Shown here in pieces: positions 53,830 through 61,138 of a DNA stretch of 64,000 nucleotides. The stretch's first letter is position 1. Every line of letters starts with the position of its first letter. Source of the stretch: Terricaulis silvestris (GTDB taxonomy: Bacteria; Pseudomonadota; Alphaproteobacteria; Caulobacterales; Aquidulcibacteraceae); assembly GCF_009792355.1 (NCBI RefSeq), contig NZ_CP047045.1, forward strand, positions 2,320,501-2,384,500, in the 5' to 3' direction. The notes under the pieces are model-generated. The model was not told the DNA's origin. It worked only from the letters and a program-made list of their open reading frames with translations, and made no database searches. Position numbers and translations under genes: made by a program.

Positions 53830-54560
53830 CCTGCCGCCAGTTGCGACAACGCCAACTTTAACGCGATCTTGCCCGACCGCGCTGGCCAAGCTTCGGCGCG
53901 CTCCAGCATCTCCAGCCCCTCCTCGCGTAAGCATACGCGCTCGACCACGCGCCGCAACGGCGGCGCCAATCGCTCCAGCGCCTCGGCGCTTCGCCGCTTT
54001 GCATCGCAATGCGCAGCGAGCGCGGCTTCGCGTCCGTTGCCGCCGCCGCGCGTTCCACTCATGGGCGGCGCTGCCCAATCGGAGCCGCGCACCATGCCGC
54101 GCTCGGCCGCTTCCCAATCGCTACGCAAGCGGCTCGCCGCCGCCAGTTCGGCGCCGTTGAGCCATGGTGCGCCGGCGGCGTCGCGCAACGCGGCGAGCCG
54201 GCGAAGCGTGGCGTCCGCATCGTGACCGCGAACGGTGGCGACGCCGCCGTCAGGGCCGACAACGGCGCGGTCGATCACGTCACGGTGCTGCGCCACGAAC
54301 GCTTCGCCGGGCGCAGCTTGCTCGCGCCGCGCGCGCGAGCGGCCCGCTTCGCTCAGTACGAAGGCGTCGTCAGCCACCGGTTCGAGTGCGCCATCGGCGT
54401 GCAGGCTGTGCACTTCGTCACGGGTCAACCGCACGATCGGCCTGCGCCGCCGGTCGGCGTTGGGATAGAGCCCAAAATGCGCGCCGCTTCGTTCCGCCGC
54501 GAGGAGATGCGAAGATACGGCCATGCGCTCCAACGCGCGCGTCACGTTCCGCGCGCTCAT
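53826..54560 (-). CDS. DUF6456 domain-containing protein
   Basis: Predicted 244 aa. N-terminal half (RNVTRALERMAVSSHLLAAERSGAHFGLYPNADRRRRPIVRLTRDEV) looks like a small DNA-binding or regulatory domain; the C-terminal part (LRSDWEAAERGMVRGSDWA, RRSAEALERLAPPLRRVVERVCLREEGLEMLERAEAWPARSGKIALKLAL) is the DUF6456 helical domain, which ends like an unusual sigma- or HTH-type helix set. The start ATG overlaps the stop of the DnaA-like gene. Function unknown; the set sufE, DUF6456, DnaA-like, mucR recurs in other alphaproteobacteria as far as I recall. Confidence 0.82.
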   Translation of the reverse strand: MSARNVTRALERMAVSSHLLAAERSGAHFGLYPNADRRRRPIVRLTRDEVHSLHADGALEPVADDAFVLSEAGRSRARREQAAPGEAFVAQHRDVIDRAVVGPDGGVATVRGHDADATLRRLAALRDAAGAPWLNGAELAAASRLRSDWEAAERGMVRGSDWAAPPMSGTRGGGNGREAALAAHCDAKRRSAEALERLAPPLRRVVERVCLREEGLEMLERAEAWPARSGKIALKLALSQLAAG

Positions 54561-54904
54561 GCCTTTGCCCCTTGCGGTGCGCTTGCCGGCGCGTCGCGCA
54601 GCATCGCCTCGAGCGCGCCGATCCAAAGATCGAACTGCATCTCATCGCGGCGATCCTCGATCGCGTGGCAAGCATACGCGACGGTTGAGCGATCGCGCCC
54701 AAAAGCCGCCGCCACGCGCGACAAACTCAGCTCAAATCCCGTGTGACAAAGGTAAGCCGCCACCTGGCGCGCAAACGCGACTTGCGACGATCCCCGCGCA
54801 TCCCCCAATACGTCATCAGCCGGTACATCCAGCGCATACGACGCTACACCAGCGGCCAATCGCGCGGCGGCTTCGTCGCGCGCACGGCGTTCTGAAACGC
54901 CCAT
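54557..54904 (-). CDS. Small protein with DnaA domain IV-like DNA-binding helix-turn-helix
   Basis: Predicted 115 aa. Residues about 42-90 (ARQVAAYLCHTGFELSLSRVAAAFGRDRSTVAYACHAIEDRRDE) reproduce the DnaA C-terminal signature: a helix ending in Ala-Tyr-Leu, then the GRDxSTV-type turn and basic recognition helix that in DnaA reads GGRDHTTV and binds the DnaA box. There is no AAA+ ATPase domain, so it is a free-standing DNA-binding module that may compete at DnaA boxes or act as a transcription factor. Translation is coupled to the DUF6456 gene by ATGA overlap. Confidence 0.85.
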   Translation of the reverse strand: MGVSERRARDEAAARLAAGVASYALDVPADDVLGDARGSSQVAFARQVAAYLCHTGFELSLSRVAAAFGRDRSTVAYACHAIEDRRDEMQFDLWIGALEAMLRDAPASAPQGAKA

Positions 54905-54984
54905 TCAACACCTCCACCTAGACCTCCCATGACCCACCGACATTCGGAGGATACAGGCGTCTCAGAGGTGTAGGATAGATTTTT

Positions 54985-55021
54985 TCCTAGTATTAGGATT
55001 ATTTTCCGCTAACTCGGAAAA
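54985..55021. repeat. Two adjacent AT-rich inverted repeats between the DnaA-like gene and mucR
   Basis: TCCTA-GTAT-TAGGA occupies 54985-54998. TTTTCCG-CTAACT-CGGAAAA occupies 55002-55021, ending 6 bases before the mucR stop at 55028. The region is clearly more AT-rich than its surroundings. Read on the minus strand the second hairpin directly follows mucR but has no T-tract, so it may be part of the regulatory region of the downstream DnaA-like gene, or a weak terminator. Confidence 0.45.
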
Positions 55022-55027
55022 CCGCGC

Positions 55028-55432
55028 CTATTCGGCCCGCCGTGCGTGGCCGAGGCCCATCCGCTTGGCCAGATTGGACCGCTCCTTCGCGTAGTTCGGC
55101 GCGACCATCGGGTAATCGTGCGGCAAACCCCACTTCGCGCGGTATTCGTCAGGTGTCATCGAATATCGGGTACGCAGATGGCGCTTCAGCGACTTGAATT
55201 TCTTGCCGTCTTCCAAGCAGATGATGAAATCCGGCGTCACTGATTTCTTGATCGCGATGGCAGGTTCTTGCGCCGGGTCCTGAGATACAGGCGCGGTGCC
55301 CGATACCTCATTCAGCGCCAAGTAAACCGTCCGGATTAGTCCCGGTAAATCCTGGGGCGGGACCTGATTGGCTGAAACGTATGCGGATACTATCTCGGCA
55401 GCCATCTCGACCAAGTCATTCTTTGCTTCCAT
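55028..55432 (-). CDS. mucR: MucR/Ros family zinc-finger transcriptional regulator
   Basis: Predicted 134 aa. N-terminal oligomerisation part (LVEMAAEIVSAYVSANQVPPQDLPGLIRTVY), then the prokaryotic zinc finger PDFIICLEDGKKFKSLKRHL and the tail MTPDEYRAKWGLPHDYPMVAPNYAKERSNLAKRMGLG. MucR proteins are heterochromatin-like repressors binding AT-rich DNA; in Caulobacter they act with SciP on cell-cycle genes. Ligands seen are C (CLEDG), D and H (KRHL), but the fourth position is RTRYSM, with Tyr where His is usual. Mostly autoregulated in the family; an AT-rich upstream region is present. Confidence 0.94.
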   Translation of the reverse strand: MEAKNDLVEMAAEIVSAYVSANQVPPQDLPGLIRTVYLALNEVSGTAPVSQDPAQEPAIAIKKSVTPDFIICLEDGKKFKSLKRHLRTRYSMTPDEYRAKWGLPHDYPMVAPNYAKERSNLAKRMGLGHARRAE

Positions 55433-55468
55433 TTCAGTCCGCCAGCTAAGGGAAACAAAAGTCGCGGC

Positions 55469-55496
55469 AATCTAGAACGAGGCGAGAATAACGCAA
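55469..55496 (-). promoter_or_regulatory. Candidate mucR promoter
   Basis: On the minus strand TTGCGT (55496-55491) and TAGATT (55474-55469) are separated by 16 bases, giving a weak sigma70-like promoter 37 bases upstream of the mucR ATG. The region between mucR and the Mrp-like operon (55433-55557) is AT-rich, as expected for MucR autoregulation. Only the spacing and partial consensus support it. Confidence 0.3.
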
Positions 55497-55557
55497 GCGC
55501 ATCTGCACTTCAAATATTGTCAGCCATTTACCCTGATTGACCTGCGGCCGTTAAATA

Positions 55558-55584
55558 GAGGCCAAAGTCAATTTTGATGGCCTC
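55558..55584 (-). terminator. Intrinsic terminator of the Mrp-like operon
   Basis: GAGGCCA (55558-55564) and TGGCCTC (55578-55584) form a perfect 7-bp stem, with an inner TCAA/TTGA pair (55568-55571 and 55574-55577). On the minus strand it overlaps the stop of the last operon gene and is followed by TATTTAA, a moderate T-rich tail. It separates the operon from mucR, which is in the same direction. Confidence 0.6.
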
Positions 55585-57280
55585 AAGACACGCGCCAGAA
55601 CATGGCGACGGCCACTAAGACCGCAAGTGCCGCAAGTTGAACCACGCCCGCTGCGCGGACACGGTACGGGCGGTCGCAATTGCGGCTCCACCGCCCAGCG
55701 GCGCGCGCGAGCTGAGACGCCACGCGCCCGAGCAGCGCCTGCCAGGCGCCGTAGAGCCGCAGCAAAACGACACCGACCCATCGTCCCGCGCCGGCCGCCG
55801 GGCCGCGGTAAAATGCATCGACATCCAAAAGCCCGCCCGCACGGGGTTGCGGGGCGAGCCGCAGGGCGCGGAGTACCACATAGATCACGCCAGCCGCGCC
55901 GAGCAGCTCGAGCTGCGGCGCCATGCGATCAATCGCATATGGCTCGAACGCCAACTCGGTCGGCAACAATCCGTAGAGCCACGCCGGAGCAAGGCCGACG
56001 GCGAGGCAAAAGAACACCGCCAATGCAGCGCCGAGCAGCATCGGAAACGGCGCCTCCTTGATCGGCGCGGGCAGTGCGCTGCGAAACGCCGTCATCGCCG
56101 GCCGCAACATCAGCGCGACCAGCAGCGCGGGCGAGACGCTCGCCATCAAGATCCAGGCCCACTCCAACTCCCACTGCGCTGTTGCTTCGAGCGCGATCAC
56201 CGTCGTCGCGTACAGCGCAAAGCCCGGCGCGGCGGCAACGGCAAGCCCCGACGCGATCAGCAGTAGCGAGCTGATTGGCATCACCCGCACCAGACCCTCG
56301 ATCTCGGATTGCTTCACGTGTCCGGTTCGCCCCAGCACCGCGCCCAGCACCAGTTGCATCGCGAGAAACGCGAATATGAGCGCGAACGCGTGCCCCTCCG
56401 CAGCCGCCATGGCCAGCGGTGAGCCAACACCGATCAGCGCCACACAAACACCGGTCTGCGCCGTCAGCCCGCTCGCCGCGGCACGCCGCAAATCGTCCTC
56501 CGCCATCGCATAGGCGACGCCGATCACGCCCATCGCCAAGCCGATCGGCGCCAAGATCGGTTCGGCCGGGAAAAGCCGCGCCAAGGCGTAGACACCGAGC
56601 ATCGATGAAAACACGCTCACCGCGCCCGCGCCCACAGGCGAAGCGTGCGCCGATGCGTCCTTCAGCCAGACATGCGCAAACGGCGCGCCCACGCGGATCA
56701 TCAACGCCGTAAAGATCGAGGCGCCGCCGATCGTGGCGATGTCCAAGCGCGCAAAGATCGAACTCTCGGCGCCCGCCGAAAGCTGAAACGCCACGCCAAC
56801 GAGAAACAACAATCCTTCGACGCCTTGCCAAATCAGCAGGCGCACTCCGCTGCGCGCCGCGTTCTCCACCGGCGACGAAAACACCAGCCAAGCCATGGCG
56901 AGTCCGGCGAGCGCCGTGGCGGCGACAAAGCTGATCAAATCGCCCACGAACAGCGCGGAAACCGCACCACCCGCCATCAGCAAGATCGCGACGTCCTCGG
57001 AGCGGCTGCGCCGCGCGCCGCTGCAAATTGAAATCGCGATCAGCGCAATCAGCATGGCGATTCCGAAGATGCGATTGAGCGCGTCGAGACTGAGCAGCAC
57101 GACCGGCAGACCCATCTGCGCCGCCGCCGTCGCCGCGCCGAATTCCCGGTCGAGCATGAGCCAAAGCGCAAGCAGGGCCGCACCAGCCATCAGCGGTGCG
57201 CGCAATCCCCGCGGCGTCCCAAGCGCCAACAACGCCGCGATGATGCAGACAAAGCCCGGGTTAAGCGTGATCGACAGCAT
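55583..57280 (-). CDS. NuoL/M/N-type (MrpD-like) membrane subunit, third copy, catalytic residues missing
   Basis: Predicted 565 aa with about 14 membrane helices plus a C-terminal amphipathic part (LLDVDAFYRGPAAGAGRWVG) as in MrpD-like proteins. The family core is recognisable in IRVGAPFAHVWLKDASAHASPVGAGAV and PISSLLLIASGLAVAAAPGF. Aligned by hand on NuoM/MrpA, the TM5 glutamate is Ala (SFVAATALAG), the TM7 lysine is Arg (MIRVGAPF), the TM8 lysine is Met (SSMLGVYAL) and the TM12 position is Tyr. So proton relay residues are largely lost. ATG at 57280, overlapping the 85-aa gene by 20 bases. Last gene of the operon, ending in a terminator. Confidence 0.88.
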   Translation of the reverse strand: MLSITLNPGFVCIIAALLALGTPRGLRAPLMAGAALLALWLMLDREFGAATAAAQMGLPVVLLSLDALNRIFGIAMLIALIAISICSGARRSRSEDVAILLMAGGAVSALFVGDLISFVAATALAGLAMAWLVFSSPVENAARSGVRLLIWQGVEGLLFLVGVAFQLSAGAESSIFARLDIATIGGASIFTALMIRVGAPFAHVWLKDASAHASPVGAGAVSVFSSMLGVYALARLFPAEPILAPIGLAMGVIGVAYAMAEDDLRRAAASGLTAQTGVCVALIGVGSPLAMAAAEGHAFALIFAFLAMQLVLGAVLGRTGHVKQSEIEGLVRVMPISSLLLIASGLAVAAAPGFALYATTVIALEATAQWELEWAWILMASVSPALLVALMLRPAMTAFRSALPAPIKEAPFPMLLGAALAVFFCLAVGLAPAWLYGLLPTELAFEPYAIDRMAPQLELLGAAGVIYVVLRALRLAPQPRAGGLLDVDAFYRGPAAGAGRWVGVVLLRLYGAWQALLGRVASQLARAAGRWSRNCDRPYRVRAAGVVQLAALAVLVAVAMFWRVS

Positions 57281-57518
57281 CGCGCTCTCCCGTCGGCTTG
57301 CGGCGCAGCAGCAATCGCATCGCATGCGCCATCAACACCGCGCATACCGCCACCACCACACCGAGCATCGCGCGCCCGCCGGGCTGCGCAACTAAGCCAA
57401 AGCGCGGTGCGTCATCACGCGCGAAGTCAAAACCGAGGCCCACTGCGAGGGCGACGATACAGAAGAGCAGCGCCAGGCCGGCGATGCCGCGTGTCGGAGG
57501 TGGTCCGGGTTTGATCAT
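57261..57518 (-). CDS. Small two-helix membrane protein in the Mrp-like operon
   Basis: Predicted 85 aa. Two membrane helices: IAGLALLFCIVALAVGLGFD and AMLGVVVAVCAVLMAHAMRL, connected by a periplasmic loop (FARDDAPRFGLVAQPGGR), with a basic C-terminus. Not recognised as any of the standard MnhA-G subunits. Overlaps its upstream neighbour by 4 bases and downstream by 20, so it is a real member of the operon, probably an accessory subunit. Confidence 0.7.
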   Translation of the reverse strand: MIKPGPPPTRGIAGLALLFCIVALAVGLGFDFARDDAPRFGLVAQPGGRAMLGVVVAVCAVLMAHAMRLLLRRKPTGERDAVDHA

Positions 57519-58978
57519 CGCGGCGTCCACACAGGCGAGAGGAACGACGCCAACGGATCCGCCAACACCAGCAGCCACAACGTCGCCGCCGCGCACAAGA
57601 TCACCGGCGCCACAAGCAGGATCGACGCACCGTCTGGCCGTTTGAATGCATCCGTGGGCGCGCGTCCCGCGAACGCGTTGGCCGCCAATGGTCCCAGATG
57701 CGCAAACGTGAGGATCGCAGCGACGGCGACCAACCCTGCCGCCCACACCACGCCGGTCGCAGCCGACGCTGTGATCAGCCAGAGTTTCGCCCAAGCGCCC
57801 GAAAACGGCGGCATGCCGATGAGGCTCGCGCTGCCGATGGCAAAGCCCGCGAACGTCCATGGCATCACGCGGCCCAACCCCGGATAGTCAGTCGTCTGTG
57901 TCCGCCCTGTCACTGCCGCCACGGCGCCAACCGCCATCACCAAGGTCGCAGCCGCGCAGCACGTCGCCACGATTTGCAAGGCCGCCGCAAACAACCCAAC
58001 CGGCACCGCAAGCAAACCGCCCATTGCCACCGCCATCGCTTGCGCCAAGCTTGAATACGCCAAGCGCTCGCGAATGTCCGTCTTCGACAGCGCAATCAGC
58101 GCCGAGACGCACATGCCGGCGCCGCAGAGCGCGAGCAAGATCTGCGTCGCCGGCGCCGCCGTGATCAGCGCTGGCCCAAACACATAGGCGAGCACTTTCA
58201 AAAGCCCGACGCCGCCGGCGGGCAAAACGGCCACCGCTTGAACGGAAGCAATCGCGGGGAAAGGCGCAGTATGCGCCGCAGGCAGCCAACGCTGCATCGG
58301 CGGCGCCGCTGCCGCCGCAATTCCCACCACGAAGAGCACAAGCAAGATATTCGCCGTGACCGGGTCGACGCGCCCCGCCAACACGCCACCAACTTGAAAG
58401 TCCTGTGCGCCGGTCAACGCGTAGGTCCAGATCATCGCCGGCAACAGCAGCGCGATCGACGTCGCCAACAGCGTTCCGAGAAATACACGCGCGGCGCGAC
58501 GTGCATCGTCGTCGCCGCGATGCGCCACTAGCGGAAACGCCGCCAACGCCAACACTTGATAGGCCACGAAGAAGCTCAGCAGGTTTGCCGAAAACGCCAC
58601 CGCCATCGTGGCGCCGCTCGTCATCGCGACGAACGCCATCAGCCGCGCCGGCGCCTTCTCCTGCACCGCGCGGACCATGCCGGCGTTGTGGATCGCTTGC
58701 AGCACGCCCACGCCCGCCACGACCGCTGCCACTAGGGCGCCAAGCGGTTCAATCGTGAACGCCAGCTCTACATTGGGTAGCGGATGCGCCAGCACGATGC
58801 GCGCACTCTCTCCGTCGGCGAGCGCCTGGATCAAAACGGCCGCGCACACCGCTGTCGCGATTGATCCGAGGATGTGCGTCAAGTCTCGCAACCCAGGCGG
58901 GCGCGACAGCACCAGCACCAGCAACGCCTGCAAGAAGGGCGTCGCCAGGACACCGATGAGGGCGAGTTCGGCCGTCAT
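57515..58978 (-). CDS. NuoL/M/N-type (MrpD/A-like) membrane subunit, second copy, catalytic residues missing
   Basis: Predicted 487 aa, about 14 membrane helices. Family core: NLLSFFVAYQVLALAAFPLVAHRG, APPMQRWLPAAHTAPFPAIASV, ERLAYSSLAQAMAVAMGGLL, GMPPFSGAWAKLWLI. The TM5 position is Gln instead of Glu (VAYQVLA), the TM7 Lys position is Ala and the TM8 Lys position is Pro (VLPAGGVG). The TM12 Lys is kept (GAWAKLW). Of the three copies it is closest to canonical. Overlaps both neighbours by 4 bases. Confidence 0.9.
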   Translation of the reverse strand: MTAELALIGVLATPFLQALLVLVLSRPPGLRDLTHILGSIATAVCAAVLIQALADGESARIVLAHPLPNVELAFTIEPLGALVAAVVAGVGVLQAIHNAGMVRAVQEKAPARLMAFVAMTSGATMAVAFSANLLSFFVAYQVLALAAFPLVAHRGDDDARRAARVFLGTLLATSIALLLPAMIWTYALTGAQDFQVGGVLAGRVDPVTANILLVLFVVGIAAAAAPPMQRWLPAAHTAPFPAIASVQAVAVLPAGGVGLLKVLAYVFGPALITAAPATQILLALCGAGMCVSALIALSKTDIRERLAYSSLAQAMAVAMGGLLAVPVGLFAAALQIVATCCAAATLVMAVGAVAAVTGRTQTTDYPGLGRVMPWTFAGFAIGSASLIGMPPFSGAWAKLWLITASAATGVVWAAGLVAVAAILTFAHLGPLAANAFAGRAPTDAFKRPDGASILLVAPVILCAAATLWLLVLADPLASFLSPVWTPR

Positions 58979-60432
58979 GGCGCGTGCCCCAGCGCCATCG
59001 CCGCCGCGCGCGCCGCCGCATCCAGCAACACCGCAGGCGCGAACGCCAACAACACGCCGCCAAGCGCCGCAAGCAGCAACGGAACGCGCGTGAACCGCCA
59101 AACATCGCGCTCACCAATTGCGGCTGCGTTTGCGCGCCGGAAGTACACGCGCTCGATCAAACGGCCACCGTAGAACACCGCGGCCAACGACGCCGCGATC
59201 GCCGCGCCCATCGCCCACCACCAGCCCGCGCCAACGCTCGCCTCGATCAGCCGCCAACGGCCCAGAAAACCGATCGTCAGCGGCGCGCCCATCAAACTTA
59301 GCGCGCCCGCGGTGACCGCGACGCTCGCCAATGGCGCACGCCGGCTCAGCCCGTCGAGGCCTGCCAAGTCGGAGGACTTCGAAACAGACGCGCCGCCGAG
59401 CAGCGCCAAAGCGGCAGCGCTCCAAGCGAACAACTGGATCAACACCGCGCCGAAGCCAGCCGGCGATCCCAACGCCATCGCCAACAAAATGCAGCCCACC
59501 TGCGTCGCGCCTGCGTAAGCCACGAGCCGGCGCACGTTCACCGCCCCAACAGCTTGGATCGAGCCAAACGCGACGCTGGCGACGCCAAGCACGACGAACG
59601 CTGCCGAAAGCGACTCGGCCACCGCCGGCGCCGCTGACGCCAAAGCGGCCAAGCGCGCCAGCACGGCAAGCGCCCCGATTGCGCCGAGAGTCGTCACCAT
59701 CACCGCGAATTCGCTGGCGCGGCCGTACGTGGCGCCCGCCCACGGAGAGAGCGGCGCGGCGCCCGCATAGAGCGCAAGCGGCGCAACCATCAGCACGAAT
59801 CCAAGCACCGCCAGTCGCGGCGCATGAACATGCGCGCTTGCCGCCGCGGCGGCCTCCCCGCTTCCCAGCGCATAGGCAAGACACGCCGCGCCCATCAACA
59901 TAAGCGCGGCGCCGGCCCCGCCCGCCGACCACATCCGCAGCGCGCCATTGAGGCTCGCGCGATCGGCGTCGCCCGCGCCACCGACGATCAACACCGAGCT
60001 GATCCAGCCGATCTGCACGCCCAGCACGACGCCAAGCAGTCCGTCCGAAAGCAGCGCGCCGACCCATCCCGCCGCCGCGCACAATGCGAGCGCCAACAGA
60101 TGCGGCGTCGCGCGCGCGTTCGCGCCCTGCAACGCCGACGGCGCCGAGAGCACCACAAACACCAGCCACGCCACGATCAATGGCGCACAGAACGCCGCCA
60201 CGCCGTCCAGCGAAAGCGCGATGCCCGCGTCGCCAAAGCGCGCGGCGTGCATCAGCCGCCGCCAGCCCATGTCGAACGCGACCACTGCCGCCGCCGTCGC
60301 TGCGAGCGTCGCAATCACCCAACTCACGCGCGCGCTGGCCGAAGCCGCAGTGCAGGCGCCGCCGACAAACAACACTGCCAGCGTCAGCATTGGTGCGTTC
60401 GTCCGCGCGGTTTCGAGCAGCTCTGCGATCAC
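58975..60432 (-). CDS. NuoL/M/N-type membrane subunit, first copy, most diverged
   Basis: Predicted 485 aa, about 14 membrane helices, Ala-rich. Family core is faint but visible: LLGVVLGVQIGWISSVLIV (TM5), APLSPWAGATYGRASEFAVMVTTLG (TM7-8), VRRLVAYAGATQVGCILLAMALG and GAPLTIGFLGRWRLIEAS (TM12). TM5 Glu is Gln, TM7 Lys is Tyr, TM8 Lys is Gly, TM12 Lys is Arg. Overlaps its neighbours by 4 bases on each side. Assigned to the proton-conducting transporter superfamily, but likely not a pump by itself. Confidence 0.87.
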   Translation of the reverse strand: MIAELLETARTNAPMLTLAVLFVGGACTAASASARVSWVIATLAATAAAVVAFDMGWRRLMHAARFGDAGIALSLDGVAAFCAPLIVAWLVFVVLSAPSALQGANARATPHLLALALCAAAGWVGALLSDGLLGVVLGVQIGWISSVLIVGGAGDADRASLNGALRMWSAGGAGAALMLMGAACLAYALGSGEAAAAASAHVHAPRLAVLGFVLMVAPLALYAGAAPLSPWAGATYGRASEFAVMVTTLGAIGALAVLARLAALASAAPAVAESLSAAFVVLGVASVAFGSIQAVGAVNVRRLVAYAGATQVGCILLAMALGSPAGFGAVLIQLFAWSAAALALLGGASVSKSSDLAGLDGLSRRAPLASVAVTAGALSLMGAPLTIGFLGRWRLIEASVGAGWWWAMGAAIAASLAAVFYGGRLIERVYFRRANAAAIGERDVWRFTRVPLLLAALGGVLLAFAPAVLLDAAARAAAMALGHAP

Positions 60433-60755
60433 GCGCCCGGCTCCGGCGGTTCGCCTTCATCATCAGCCGCGTCGATCGCGCTCGTTTCGGCGGCGCCGTA
60501 AGCCTCCTGCAGACGCACCACGACGGTGGTCCCCACCACGCAATACCCAAGCGCAACGGCGGCGCCAGCGATCAGCCATGAGGGCGGCGCTTGAAGCGCG
60601 GCCATCGCGATGATGGCTCCGATTAACGCAACGATGACCCCGGCCACACGCTTCGTCGCGTTCGGCGCCGTCCACGCCGCAACCGCGCCCATCAAGAGCA
60701 ACATAAATGCGCCGATCAGTACTGCGGCTTGAACGATAAAGCCCGACCCCATCAC
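60429..60755 (-). CDS. MnhC/NuoK-like small subunit, diverged
   Basis: Predicted 108 aa with three membrane helices (AAVLIGAFMLLLMGAVAAW, VAGVIVALIGAIIAMAAL, IAGAAVALGYCVVGTTVVVRL) and an acidic tail (DAADDEGEPPEPGA). Position between MnhB and the D-type genes and the ending VVVRLQEAYG fit MnhC/NuoK. The family signature DPLPQALVLTAIVI is not present, being replaced by APPSWLIAGAAVALG. Two start ATGs are adjacent. Overlaps its neighbours by 4 bases. Confidence 0.75.
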   Translation of the reverse strand: MMGSGFIVQAAVLIGAFMLLLMGAVAAWTAPNATKRVAGVIVALIGAIIAMAALQAPPSWLIAGAAVALGYCVVGTTVVVRLQEAYGAAETSAIDAADDEGEPPEPGA

Positions 60756-61138
60756 GAATCCTCGTCGCGCAGCGTCGGCGCGCGGCCCACCAGCACAGCG
60801 AGGATCAGCGCGATCCCGGATGCGGTCACAACGAAGACACCAGCTTCGCCAAGCTGCGGCGCGATCTCCAAACGCGGCGCGGCGGCGCTAACAACGGCAA
60901 GCGCCAAGCCACCCGCAAGCAGCACGCGCGCCAAGTAAGGCGGGAACGCCGCGCGCGACGCTGCCGCGCCGAACACCAGCACATGCACCGCAAGCGCCAG
61001 CCCGAGGATCATGCCCGAGACAAACCCGACGCCCTCGCCAGGCAGCCGCAAGACGAGCAGCAACAGCGCGGCAAGCACGATGATCGGCGCGTAGAACCGC
61101 GTCGCCGCCGCAAGCACGATATGTCCGCCGGGCTTCAC
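60752..61138 (-). CDS. MnhB-type Mrp/Mbh subunit
   Basis: Predicted 128 aa with four membrane helices. It holds the MnhB signature region RLPGEGVGFVSGMILGLALAVHVLVFG, corresponding to the PGGGF motif of MrpB/MbhF. The last helix (VFVVTASGIALILAVLVG) also fits. It sits in the canonical place after DUF4040 and before MnhC. Overlaps its neighbours by 4 bases. Confidence 0.85.
   Translation of the reverse strand: MKPGGHIVLAAATRFYAPIIVLAALLLLVLRLPGEGVGFVSGMILGLALAVHVLVFGAAASRAAFPPYLARVLLAGGLALAVVSAAAPRLEIAPQLGEAGVFVVTASGIALILAVLVGRAPTLRDEDS

Noticed and set aside
54985-54998. TCCTA-GTAT-TAGGA as an intrinsic terminator of mucR
   Set aside because: On the minus strand it is followed by an A-tract, not a T-tract, and the stem is short; listed only as an inverted repeat.
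59111-60556. A 481-codon minus-strand open frame overlapping the 485-aa antiporter-type gene
   Set aside because: Arg/Gly/Ala-rich shadow of the real membrane protein gene, with no membrane helices or family motifs.
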